64,000 bases of DNA from Temperatibacter marinus. Lineage in GTDB: Bacteria > Pseudomonadota > Alphaproteobacteria > Sphingomonadales > Kordiimonadaceae. Position 1 is the first letter of the stretch. The number at the start of each line of letters is the position of its first letter. Location of the stretch: the NCBI RefSeq assembly GCF_031598375.1, contig NZ_CP123872.1, positions 2,290,501 to 2,354,500 of the forward strand, read 5' to 3'. This document shows, one piece after another, positions 37,915 to 46,639 of the stretch. The translations under genes were made by a program, and so were the position numbers. The notes under the pieces were generated by a model. That model was not told the origin of the DNA and did not search any database. It saw nothing but the letters and a program-made list of their open reading frames with translations.

Positions 37915-38066
37915 AAGGTCCTGATTTCTATTCTATTTTAATTCTATTCATGAATACCATAGAGCCCTTCATAAAGCACATAGTTTATTTCTCATAAGAT
38001 TATGCTTGATTTTGCGGTGCAAAAAGCCATTATCACCATGAATTTTAATTAGTTTTGGAGGAAAGT

Positions 38067-38537
38067 ATGACTAAGATTGTGGACATCAATGAACTTGAAA
38101 ATTTTGTTGGAGAAGTTACGGGAACCAGTGAATGGTTTCAAGTTACTCAAGATCAAATTAGCCTGTTTGCGGACGCGACACACGATCATCAATTTATCCA
38201 TATTGATCCAGAACGCGCGGCAGATACTATGTTTGGCAGTACCATTGCGCATGGATTTTTGACGTTGTCTATGCTGTCACATCTTGCCATAGATTGTATG
38301 ATAACAATCCCAGATCCTGAAATGGTGATTAATTATGGACTTGATACAGTGCGGTTTATGTCGCCGGTAAAGGTCGATAAGCGCATCCGAGCGGTCTGTA
38401 AACTCGTAGATGTACAGGTGAAGGGCGCTGGAAAACGTGCGCTTTGCAAATATGATATATCGATAGAAATTGAAGGCGAGAAACGTCCAGCCATGAATGC
38501 AGAGTGGCTGATGATGTTTATGGCGAAGAAAAAGTAA
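38067..38537 (+). CDS. MaoC family dehydratase ((R)-specific enoyl-CoA hydratase type)
   Basis: 156 residues from ATG 38067, preceded by GGAGGAAAGT; the TTG at 38055 is rejected. The hydratase motif FADATHDHQFIHIDPERA near 29-46 carries the active-site Asp and His, then AHGFLTLSMLS. These enzymes add water to trans-2-enoyl-CoA to give (R)-3-hydroxyacyl-CoA. With the following SDR it matches the hydratase and dehydrogenase halves of the eukaryotic peroxisomal MFE-2. It could also feed the PHA synthase at 10667. Confidence 0.92.
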   Translation: MTKIVDINELENFVGEVTGTSEWFQVTQDQISLFADATHDHQFIHIDPERAADTMFGSTIAHGFLTLSMLSHLAIDCMITIPDPEMVINYGLDTVRFMSPVKVDKRIRAVCKLVDVQVKGAGKRALCKYDISIEIEGEKRPAMNAEWLMMFMAKKK

Positions 38538-38604
38538 TAGTATCATTAATTTGAGTAACTTAACCTAAAAGTAGGTTGGTCCCATTTGTTTAAGGAGGTA
38601 TTTT

Positions 38605-39516
38605 ATGTCTGAAATTCGTTATGACGGACAAGTCGCTATTGTCACGGGTGCAGGTGGAGGGCTTGGACGCTCTCATGCGCTAGAGCTTGCCAAACGTGGC
38701 GCGAAGGTTGTTGTAAACGATCTTGGGGGGGCTGTTGATGGATCGGGTGGATCTGTTTCTGCAGCTCAGGCAGTCGTTAATGAAATTGAAGCTTTAGGCG
38801 GCGAAGCTTTGGCCCATGGTGCCAACGTTCTTGAGCGTGAACAAGTTGAAGACATGGTTGCTAAAACTATAGAAAAGTGGGGACGCATTGACGTTCTTAT
38901 CAATAATGCGGGTATTTTGCGGGATAAGTCATTCGCTAAGTTAGAGATGAGTGATTGGGACCTTGTCACAGGAGTTCACCTCACAGGCACAGCCAACTGT
39001 ACACGAGCAGTCTGGCAAATTATGCGAGATCAAAATTATGGACGTATAGTTGTGACATCTTCTTCTTCTGGTATGTATGGAAATTTCGGCCAGGCAAATT
39101 ACGGGGCTGCTAAGTTGGGCGTGGTTGGTTTAATGAATACACTCTGTCTTGAGGGTGCAAAAAATAACATCCATGTTAATACTCTTATTCCTGTTGCTGC
39201 GACACGCATGACAGAAAGCTTGATGCCTCCTGAGATGCTTGAGTTATTAAAGCCAGAATTGGTGACACCAGCCGTGATTTATCTTGCTTCAACAGAGGGG
39301 CCAAATAGAACAGTTCTCTCTGCCGGTGCAGGGGCTTACTCTCGTGTTGTCATTCAAGAAACCGAAGGGGTTGCTTTCCTTGAAGAAGACGCAACTGCAG
39401 AAAATATTGCGGCGAACTGGGGGACAATTGATGATCACTCAACGCTTAAAGAGTTAACGGCGGGCAATGAACATACGATGAAATGTGTTCAGATGGCGTC
39501 TAAAATCCGGTCTTAA
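38605..39516 (+). CDS. SDR family (3R)-hydroxyacyl-CoA dehydrogenase-like
   Basis: 303 residues of the MFE-2 dehydrogenase branch of the SDR family: TGAGGGLGRSHALELAKRGA near 16-35 with the extended NDLGG segment, the NNAG motif near 98, and catalytic Ser, Tyr and Lys in SSSSGMYGNFGQANYGAAK near 152-170. A C-terminal stretch beyond 250 is typical of this branch. It follows the MaoC gene by 67 bases with an AAGGAGG site. A terminator follows. Confidence 0.9.
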   Translation: MSEIRYDGQVAIVTGAGGGLGRSHALELAKRGAKVVVNDLGGAVDGSGGSVSAAQAVVNEIEALGGEALAHGANVLEREQVEDMVAKTIEKWGRIDVLINNAGILRDKSFAKLEMSDWDLVTGVHLTGTANCTRAVWQIMRDQNYGRIVVTSSSSGMYGNFGQANYGAAKLGVVGLMNTLCLEGAKNNIHVNTLIPVAATRMTESLMPPEMLELLKPELVTPAVIYLASTEGPNRTVLSAGAGAYSRVVIQETEGVAFLEEDATAENIAANWGTIDDHSTLKELTAGNEHTMKCVQMASKIRS

Positions 39517-39540
39517 CGTGAGTTTCCACATAGGGTCTTT

Positions 39541-39569
39541 AAAAGCGGTGTTTTTACATCGCTTTTTTT
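39541..39569 (+). terminator. Rho-independent terminator after the MaoC-SDR pair
   Basis: Stem AAAGCGGTG / CATCGCTTT (39542-39550 with 39557-39565, one G-T pair) followed by T residues. Confidence 0.75.
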
Positions 39570-39582
39570 ATAAATTTGGCAA

Positions 39583-39599
39583 ACTAGACTAATCAGTCT
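39583..39599. promoter_or_regulatory. Operator-like motif upstream of the patatin gene
   Basis: ACTAGACTAATCAGTCT includes perfect AGACT / AGTCT arms around four bases (39586-39599). It matches the 33604 motif at 15 of 17 positions and lies about 60 bp before the patatin start. Confidence 0.5.
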
Positions 39600-39657
39600 T
39601 GTATTTAGAAAATAGTCTGGCTAAAAGTAAAGAGTGGAAGTTAGGGAATCATAAGAA

Positions 39658-40731
39658 ATGCAGTCTTTGAAGCTACTTGTTGGATCAAAAGCTCAGGAAA
39701 TAATCCGTCGAAACGGAGGGTTGTTTTCCGATCAGGTGCGTCTGGTTCTTGGAGCTTCAGGGGGGCCTAAATGGCTGATTTTAAGAGGGCTGGACGATTA
39801 TATTTTCGGAGATTGGCTTTTGAAAAGCCGAACACCAAAAGATTTACTTGGTACAAGTATTGGTTCTATGCGCATGACGGCAGCATGTACTGACGATCCG
39901 AAAGAAACCTTTAATGACCTCCTAAGGGTCTACTGCGAAATGAAGTATTATAAAGAGCAAACCTACCATGATTGGACAGCGAGTGCTTATGATTTTTTTA
40001 AAGAGATTTTTACAGACAGCCGCAGGAAGGCCATTGCCAATGGAAAAGATCGCCGCCTAAATATCATTGCAACACGATGCCGTGGATTGGCGGGTCATCC
40101 AACTTCCTTGTTTTTGAATATCGTAGGCCTTACAAAGGCTTACGCGCAGAATTTGGTTGATCGTAAGCATTTATCTAAAACATTTGATCGTGTGATTTAT
40201 TCGATAGAAGAAAGTGGTTTACCGCTTGATCATTTGCAAGAATTTAACATGCTTCAGGGGCGAATTGTTTCGGACAATGTTGTGGATATTTTGATGGCTT
40301 CAGGATCAATACCGGGGGTTTGGGAATCTGTTGTCGATATTCCACATGGTCCTAAAGGGACAATGCGGGATGGGGGGATCACAGATTATCACTTTGATAA
40401 TAAATGGGTTTTGGGAGAAGATGAAGTTGTTCTCTATCCACATTTTTATCAACATATCGTCCCCGGATGGTTTGACAAAAAACTCAAGAGGCGTCGCATG
40501 TCTGGATCAAATTGGGATAATGTGGTGATGCTTGCTCCTTCGGATGAGCTGGTTGCGTCTTTACCAGGTGGTAAGATTACAGATCGCACTGATTTTACAG
40601 CCTATTCAAATGATCAACGCTTGAAAGTTTGGAACCACGTTATTGACGCGGGGTATCGAATGGCAGACGAATTTCAAAATCTTGTCGAAAATTCAGAGTG
40701 TCTCATTGACCGAATGGAATTACCGACTTAG
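39658..40731 (+). CDS. Patatin-like phospholipase family protein
   Basis: 357 residues with patatin features: an oxyanion-type GASGGPK segment near 33, the nucleophile box GTSIGS near 64 (GxSxG) and the catalytic aspartate in MRDGGITDYH near 236 (DGG). It should be a Ser-Asp dyad lipid acyl hydrolase acting on phospholipids or other esters. It lacks a signal peptide or membrane helix. It is followed 45 bases later by a long-chain acyl-CoA ligase, suggesting release and then activation of fatty acids. An operator-like motif lies upstream. Confidence 0.85.
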   Translation: MQSLKLLVGSKAQEIIRRNGGLFSDQVRLVLGASGGPKWLILRGLDDYIFGDWLLKSRTPKDLLGTSIGSMRMTAACTDDPKETFNDLLRVYCEMKYYKEQTYHDWTASAYDFFKEIFTDSRRKAIANGKDRRLNIIATRCRGLAGHPTSLFLNIVGLTKAYAQNLVDRKHLSKTFDRVIYSIEESGLPLDHLQEFNMLQGRIVSDNVVDILMASGSIPGVWESVVDIPHGPKGTMRDGGITDYHFDNKWVLGEDEVVLYPHFYQHIVPGWFDKKLKRRRMSGSNWDNVVMLAPSDELVASLPGGKITDRTDFTAYSNDQRLKVWNHVIDAGYRMADEFQNLVENSECLIDRMELPT

Positions 40732-40776
40732 TTTAATAGTAGAGAAGTAATAGCTTGGGAAGGCTTGGGAAGTAGT

Positions 40777-42486
40777 ATGAATATTGAGAACGGCGTCTAT
40801 AAAAGCGCGTTAGAGTATGGACAAGAGGATAGACTTTGCAACACGCTTGGTGAACTTGTTGATTTAATTGTTGAAGAACATAAGGACAATAAAGCCTTTA
40901 GTTGCGTCTTGCCAACAGGGCATGTTGCTGACATGACTTACGCAGAATTGGGTCGGGCTTCTGATGCACTTGCATGTTATTTGAGACAGGATTTGGGCCT
41001 AGAGCGCGGTGACACAGTTGCTCTTATGTCGCCTAATATTATGTCTTATCCCATTGTTGCTTTTGGCGTGTTCAAAGCAGGTCTTAAATTGACAAATATT
41101 AACCCTTTATACACGTCTGAAGAGGCCAATCACCAGCTTAAAGATAGCCAAGCTAAAGTCATGTTTGTGATCGATGTCTTTGGGGATCGGTTAGCTAAAG
41201 CGACAGAGGGGTCAAATGTAAGTGAAGTTGTCTCTTTATCCCTAACAGATATGTATTCATGGGTACCCAGAACTCTTTTGAATTTTGCACTGAAATATTT
41301 GAAGAAAATCATACCAACACCAACTGTTTCATTCTGTGATAGTTTTATGGGGGCTTTAGTAAAAGGCCAAAAACATATGAATGCGGGCAAATGTGTTAAA
41401 GACTTTCGAGACGGGCAGACCGCAGATGAAACGGCTGTTTTCCAATATACTGGGGGAACGACAGGAAAATCAAAAGGCGCTGAGCTTACTCATGATAATT
41501 TGGTTTCAAACATCTCTCAAGCAAACAAAAAGAATTTAGATGTTCTTAAAGATGAAGATCATACATTGATGTTGGTTCTGCCGCTTTACCATGTTTATGC
41601 CTTTGCCGTTGGTTTTGTCTCAAGTTTGAAAACTGGGACGCATATTGTGCTCGTGCCAGTACCGAGACCCATGTCAAACATTAAGAAGGTTTTTGATAAA
41701 TTTGACATTTCTGTCTTCCCTTCAGTCAATACACTTTACCTTGGGTTGCTGCATGAACCGTGGTTTCGTGAAAATCCGCCAAAATCTTTGAAATATTGTT
41801 TCTCTGGTGCTGCTCCTCTTCAACCCGCTGTTGCTCAAGAATGGAAAGAGTTCACGGGCTGTGACATTTACGAGGGATATGGTTTAACAGAAGGAACTTG
41901 TATTGTCTCATCTATGGATTTCAAAGCTGCTCCCGTTAAAGGCAGTGTAGGTCAACTTATTCCAGGAACCAGTGCCCGAATTGTAGACAATGGTAAAGAC
42001 ATGCCGATCGGTGAGAAGGGCGAATTATGGCTGGCTGGCCCTCAAATTATGAAAGGCTACCTCAATAGACCAGAAGTGAATGCGGAAAGTTTTGAAGGAG
42101 AGTGGCTCAAGACCGGAGATGTGGCTCAATTTGATGAAGAAGGCAATCTTTACATTGTTGATCGAATTAAAGACCTTGTCATTGTCTCTGGATTTAATGT
42201 TTTTCCAACAGACTTGGAAGCATGCATGACTCAATTTGAGATGATTGATGATGCGGCAGTTGTTGGGGTGCCTGATGATGAAACCGGAGAGCGATTAATT
42301 GCTTATGTGATCCCAAAAGGAGAAGGGGTCACAGCCGAGGCTATCATCGAAGAATGCCGAAAACACCTGACAGGATATAAGGTACCAAAGACCATACGCT
42401 TTGTTGATGAAATGCCAAAGTCACCTGTGGGCAAGGTTTTACGCAGAGAATTGCGTGACAAAGCGATTGCTGAGGAGTGCAAATAG
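40777..42486 (+). CDS. Long-chain-fatty-acid-CoA ligase
   Basis: 569 residues from ATG 40777 (GGGAAG upstream); the TTG at 40765 is less likely. ANL-family motifs are QYTGGTTGKSKGAELTH near 225-241, GYGLTEGTC near 366, TGDVAQFDEEGNLYIVDR near 445 and the C-terminal lysine in SPVGKVLRREL. This is the FadD type, forming acyl-CoA through an acyl-AMP. It contrasts with the FAAL-type enzyme at 685. The SDR gene that follows starts directly after its stop, so patatin, ligase and SDR are likely one operon. Confidence 0.93.
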   Translation: MNIENGVYKSALEYGQEDRLCNTLGELVDLIVEEHKDNKAFSCVLPTGHVADMTYAELGRASDALACYLRQDLGLERGDTVALMSPNIMSYPIVAFGVFKAGLKLTNINPLYTSEEANHQLKDSQAKVMFVIDVFGDRLAKATEGSNVSEVVSLSLTDMYSWVPRTLLNFALKYLKKIIPTPTVSFCDSFMGALVKGQKHMNAGKCVKDFRDGQTADETAVFQYTGGTTGKSKGAELTHDNLVSNISQANKKNLDVLKDEDHTLMLVLPLYHVYAFAVGFVSSLKTGTHIVLVPVPRPMSNIKKVFDKFDISVFPSVNTLYLGLLHEPWFRENPPKSLKYCFSGAAPLQPAVAQEWKEFTGCDIYEGYGLTEGTCIVSSMDFKAAPVKGSVGQLIPGTSARIVDNGKDMPIGEKGELWLAGPQIMKGYLNRPEVNAESFEGEWLKTGDVAQFDEEGNLYIVDRIKDLVIVSGFNVFPTDLEACMTQFEMIDDAAVVGVPDDETGERLIAYVIPKGEGVTAEAIIEECRKHLTGYKVPKTIRFVDEMPKSPVGKVLRRELRDKAIAEECK

Positions 42487-43245
42487 ATGGACCTCAATCT
42501 GAAAGGAAAGAAAGTCATCGTAACAGGCGGGACCCGTGGTATTGGGGCTGCTATTGTTGACCTTTTCCTTTCTGAAGGGGCGGAAGTGGCTTATTGCGCA
42601 CGAAGTGCAGATCAGGTTACTGAAACGGTGAAGGCGCATCAACAAAAAGGATGTGTTGTCTACGGAGCCGCTGTTGATGTGAGTGATAAACAAGCCTATT
42701 TGGCCTGGCTTAGGAAGGCCGTTGATGACCTTGGCGGCCTAGATATCCTGGTTCCAAATGTAAGTGGAGGAGCTCAGCCAGGCCTTGAAGGTTGGGAAAG
42801 TGCCTTCTCAATAGATCTGATGGCATCAGTTATGGCATGTGAATCGATGCTTGAAGTGCTTTCAAAGTCGTCTTGTGGAGCCATAACAGTGATAACAACC
42901 ATTAGTGGGCTCGAGCAAACAGGCGGCCCGTCCGCCTATGGCACGCTCAAAGCAGGTCTTGTAAGTTATTGTGGTCAGTTAAGTGAACTGGCTGGTGCCC
43001 ACGGCGTTAGAGTGAATTGTGTATCACCAGGCCCAATCATGGTGAAGGATGGGTTTTGGGGGCAAGCGGAAGGGCAAAACCCAGACATGGTTGCTCAAGT
43101 CAAAGCACGCCATCATTCTGGGCGATTAGGGACGCCTGAAGAGGTTGCAAATGCTGTCGTTTTTCTCTCATCTCCTCAAAGCAGTTGGATAACGGGCACC
43201 AATCTCATCATTGACGGCGGTTTTACGAAACGTATTCAATTTTAA
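42487..43245 (+). CDS. SDR family oxidoreductase
   Basis: 252 residues of the classical SDR type: the cofactor motif TGGTRGIGAAI near 14-24, a VPNVSGG in place of the usual NNAG near 92, and catalytic Ser, Tyr, Lys around TTISGLEQTGGPSAYGTLKA near 138-157. The C-terminus ITGTNLIIDGG is standard. Substrate is unknown, though the operon context suggests an acyl-derived or related substrate. It starts immediately after the ligase stop, using a GAGGAG inside the ligase's last codons. Confidence 0.88.
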   Translation: MDLNLKGKKVIVTGGTRGIGAAIVDLFLSEGAEVAYCARSADQVTETVKAHQQKGCVVYGAAVDVSDKQAYLAWLRKAVDDLGGLDILVPNVSGGAQPGLEGWESAFSIDLMASVMACESMLEVLSKSSCGAITVITTISGLEQTGGPSAYGTLKAGLVSYCGQLSELAGAHGVRVNCVSPGPIMVKDGFWGQAEGQNPDMVAQVKARHHSGRLGTPEEVANAVVFLSSPQSSWITGTNLIIDGGFTKRIQF

Positions 43246-43291
43246 GAGTTGAAAAAGCCATTTCTGGAAGTTCTATATAGATAGTGTAGGT

Positions 43292-43308
43292 AAGAACAAT
43301 TAGTTCTT
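43292..43308. repeat. Short perfect inverted repeat upstream of the hybrid kinase
   Basis: AAGAAC (43292-43297) and GTTCTT (43303-43308) flank AATTA, 54 bp before the kinase start. It could be an operator or a weak hairpin. Confidence 0.35.
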
Positions 43309-43361
43309 GCACTCAGTTCGTTCGATTCCTACTATGTTTTATCTTATTATTTGATGTAGAA

Positions 43362-44990
43362 ATGTTCATGGCATATAAAAAATGGCTTAAATTTATTGGT
43401 ATCATTGTCTTTGGTGTTCTCGTTTGTACTTTTGGCAGTGCTTATCTTATTTCTGTTCACGGATTTGAGTGGCAATTCTACATTTTTGTATCGACAATGT
43501 TAGTGAGTAGTATCCTTCTATATAATACAATGGCCATACATGCAGAGTTCCTTACAGCGGATAATCTCTCAGCCGTTGAATTTGAAACACTTGAAACCGA
43601 TTTAGCAAAAAGCTTAGAGAGTAAGAGACGTGTTGATGCTTTATTGAAAGAGCAAAAAAAATCATTTGCAAAGTTAGCGAATGAGCTTGCTAAAGCTAGG
43701 GATACAGCAGAACAGGCCTCTATTGCAAAGTCAGAATTTTTAGCCACGATGAGTCATGAGATTAGAACCCCTATGAATGGTGTTCTGAGTATGATTGATT
43801 TCCTTATGGAGACAGATCTGACCGAAGAGCAACAGGAAATTGCTGATACATTGAAACATTCCGGTGAGAGTTTATTGACAGTTATTAATGACATCTTGGA
43901 TATTTCAAAACTTGAGGCCGGAAAAATATCAATCGAAAACCAAGCTTTTGATTTACAGTTAAATATTCAGCAAACCGCAGACTTCTTTCGTTTGAAAATG
44001 AGGGAGAAAGGACTGTATCTTACTTTTGATATTAAAGAAGATATTCCGGCATACTTTGTCTCTGATGTTACAAGAATTAGACAAATTCTCTTTAACCTGG
44101 TTGGAAATGCGATCAAATTCACTGAAGAAGGGGGAATTACAATTTCTGTGACAAAAGTTGCAGAGCTTGCTGACGATCGTATGTCGCTGAAATTTGAAGT
44201 CAAAGATACAGGGATTGGTATCGCACCTGATGCACAAGACGCTTTGTTTGAAAAATTCGCACAAGCTGATGCCTCGACCACCCGCCGATACGGGGGGACA
44301 GGATTGGGACTTGCTATTTCAAAGCAATTGACGGAGCTGCTTGGAGGCGAAATTGGCCTAGAGAGTAAACCTTATGAGGGCTCAACTTTCTGGTTTACGA
44401 TCGAGGGCGGGGTCAGCAGCGGTGAAAATATTCAAGCACCTCAGCTACTGTCGTCCTTTCATCAGGCTGAATTCGATTATAAAGTTAAAAAACCACTGAA
44501 GATCTTAGTGGTTGATGATAATCAGATTAATCTGAATATTCTTTTCCGAATATTAAACAAAGGCCACGAATTAGCCAGTGCTATGAATGGGGCAGAAGCC
44601 TGTACATTGGTTGAGAATATGAAGTTTGATTTGATCCTAATGGACGTGCACATGCCCGTACTTGGGGGAGTTGATGCTGTCAAATGGATCAGAGCAATGG
44701 AACCTGAGATTGCCTCAGTCCCAATCATTGGATGTACAGCAGATGCATTTCCAGATCAGATTGAACGATTTAAGAAAATTGGTATGAATGATGTGGTGAC
44801 AAAACCGATTAATAAACGGGTCTTACTCGATATTATTAATTCTGTCATGGAGCAGGAAGTTTTCGAAATTCTTTCAATAGATCCCCCCTCAGACTCTATC
44901 AGAAACATAGAAAAGCAGTCTAAAACTACTGCGGTGAAGTCCAAAAAAACTGAAGAGGATCTGATGGCAGATCTACTGGATGAATTATAA
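43362..44990 (+). CDS. Hybrid sensor histidine kinase / response regulator
   Basis: 542 residues. Two transmembrane helices (about 9-30 and 38-57) with a very short periplasmic loop are followed by a coiled coil (about 75-120). The HisKA domain has phospho-acceptor His132 in FLATMSHEIRTPMNG. The HATPase domain has an N box at Asn249, G1 at DTGIGI (282-287) and G2 at GGTGLGLAI (311-319). A receiver domain (379-495) carries VVDD at 383-386 and phospho-acceptor Asp428. No output domain or partner regulator is adjacent, so phosphotransfer probably continues to an unlinked Hpt protein. The input is unknown. Confidence 0.95.
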   Translation: MFMAYKKWLKFIGIIVFGVLVCTFGSAYLISVHGFEWQFYIFVSTMLVSSILLYNTMAIHAEFLTADNLSAVEFETLETDLAKSLESKRRVDALLKEQKKSFAKLANELAKARDTAEQASIAKSEFLATMSHEIRTPMNGVLSMIDFLMETDLTEEQQEIADTLKHSGESLLTVINDILDISKLEAGKISIENQAFDLQLNIQQTADFFRLKMREKGLYLTFDIKEDIPAYFVSDVTRIRQILFNLVGNAIKFTEEGGITISVTKVAELADDRMSLKFEVKDTGIGIAPDAQDALFEKFAQADASTTRRYGGTGLGLAISKQLTELLGGEIGLESKPYEGSTFWFTIEGGVSSGENIQAPQLLSSFHQAEFDYKVKKPLKILVVDDNQINLNILFRILNKGHELASAMNGAEACTLVENMKFDLILMDVHMPVLGGVDAVKWIRAMEPEIASVPIIGCTADAFPDQIERFKKIGMNDVVTKPINKRVLLDIINSVMEQEVFEILSIDPPSDSIRNIEKQSKTTAVKSKKTEEDLMADLLDEL

Positions 44991-45016
44991 GGAGCACCGA
45001 CGTATACTCCTCAATG

Positions 45017-45045
45017 AAAAAGGCGGGTTCCATTCCCGCCTTTTT
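45017..45045. terminator. Bidirectional terminator between the kinase and S10 peptidase genes
   Basis: AAAAAGGCGGG and CCCGCCTTTTT flank a seven-base loop between two convergent genes, so it should work on both strands. Confidence 0.88.
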
Positions 45046-45059
45046 GTTTACCCAACTGA

Positions 45060-46535
45060 TTACTGACCGTTTATGAAAGAGCGGATGTCATCATTAAGTT
45101 GTTTGAGACTTGGATGGTGAATATACATCATGTGACCGGCTGGATAGTATGTGTATGTGACGCGGGCAGGATCAATGCCGCTGCGGTCAAGTGCATATTC
45201 AGCACCAAGCAGAGGTGTCGCAAAGTCATAATAACCTGCTGCATTAAATACCCTTAGGTCTTTATTACCCCGCATGGCTTTTCCAATGAACTGGGTCACA
45301 TTCATATATGGCTCGCGCCACATGCCTGTGCCAATCTTCCAATTCCAGCTACGAACACCGCCAATGATTGTATATTCGCGATCAGGATTGAATTTTAAGC
45401 GGTCGCGAACCCAGTGATTCAGTGCTGCAGTATAACCACCATCAATGCCGTAAAAACTAGGGTCAATTTCAGGCCTTTCGCTGTTGCCAACTACTTCCTT
45501 ACCTTTGAAACGACTGTCAAGGCGACCAACAGAGTAGCCTTCGTCCCTTAGAAGCTCACGGTTGAATTCTTGGTAATGGACACGGAGATTAGCCAACTCT
45601 AGATAGCGTTTGCTGAGACCCGTAAACTTCATAAGGCCTTTTAAGATTTCTTCTCTTTTTTTCCCTTTAAGTTTACTGCCAAGAAGGAGAGCAGGTGCAT
45701 AGTCTTCTACTGCAAATTGTCTGGCTTGCTCTACAAAATCAGCAAGCGGAACACCTCCACCAGCTTTTCCGTGATATTGTGCGGTTGCAGCCATGGTGGG
45801 GAGTGCCGTCATATAAGCAAGCTCTGCACCTTCTGCATAGGCATAGACACTGAAATCAAGGATCGTTGAGATGAGAATAATCCCGTTTATAGAAACATCG
45901 TCATACCGTCCTTCTAAGGCATTAATCAACATGGCTGATCGTGTGGTACCGTAACTTTCGCCGCCTATATATTTTGGGCTATTCCAGCGACCATTGCGGC
46001 GCAGCCACGTTCGAATAAAAGTGGCGACAGAAGCGGCATCTTCACGAAGACCCCAGTAAGTTTTACCTTCACCGTCCCCCACTGTGTGTGAAAAGCCAGT
46101 CCCAATAGGGTCAATAAAGACCATATCAGTAACGTCAAGCAAGCTATCATTATTGGCTGCTATGTTAAAAGGCGCCGCGCCGTCATCCTTTGCATCGCTA
46201 GGTAGAATAATTTTTTCAGGTCCCCAGGCCCCCATATGTAACCAAACAGAACTTGATCCCGGTCCGCCGTTATAAAAGAAAGCGACAGGGCGTTTAGAAG
46301 TGTCCTTAACACCGTCTTTTGTATAAGTAATAGAAAAGAGTTTGGCGTCAGGCTGTCCGTCCTTGTTTAAGGTTGTGTATTGAGCCGTCGCTGTATAATT
46401 AACTTTCTTCCCTTTAATAGTCACAGAATGCTTAGTGATCGATTTATCTTCAATGGCTTGCGTTGTTTTCGTTGAATCAGCTACTACCGAACCACTGAAA
46501 GCAAGAGCAATGAAGCATGCAATTATATTCTTCAT
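45060..46535 (-). CDS. Secreted S10 family serine carboxypeptidase-like peptidase
   Basis: 491 residues with a signal peptide (about 1-19, SGSVVAD cut region). S10 features are YNGGPGSSSVWLHMGAWGPE near 88-107, DPIGTGFSH near 142 and nucleophile Ser194 in GGESYGTTRSA. The Asp lies in AAGYYDFATP near 434 and the His in YPAGHMMYIH near 465. It is probably periplasmic or secreted and trims C-terminal residues of peptides. The order of the triad supports an active enzyme. The MipA-like gene lies upstream on the same strand. Confidence 0.92.
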   Translation of the reverse strand: MKNIIACFIALAFSGSVVADSTKTTQAIEDKSITKHSVTIKGKKVNYTATAQYTTLNKDGQPDAKLFSITYTKDGVKDTSKRPVAFFYNGGPGSSSVWLHMGAWGPEKIILPSDAKDDGAAPFNIAANNDSLLDVTDMVFIDPIGTGFSHTVGDGEGKTYWGLREDAASVATFIRTWLRRNGRWNSPKYIGGESYGTTRSAMLINALEGRYDDVSINGIILISTILDFSVYAYAEGAELAYMTALPTMAATAQYHGKAGGGVPLADFVEQARQFAVEDYAPALLLGSKLKGKKREEILKGLMKFTGLSKRYLELANLRVHYQEFNRELLRDEGYSVGRLDSRFKGKEVVGNSERPEIDPSFYGIDGGYTAALNHWVRDRLKFNPDREYTIIGGVRSWNWKIGTGMWREPYMNVTQFIGKAMRGNKDLRVFNAAGYYDFATPLLGAEYALDRSGIDPARVTYTYYPAGHMMYIHHPSLKQLNDDIRSFINGQ

Positions 46536-46639
46536 AAAATCCCCCTTTAGATGAGTTCTAATTAATCTATAAGGTTTACGGATTAGGTCAAGAAAGACCT
46601 TTGTATATTATAGAATATAACGAATATTAACGATCAGTA

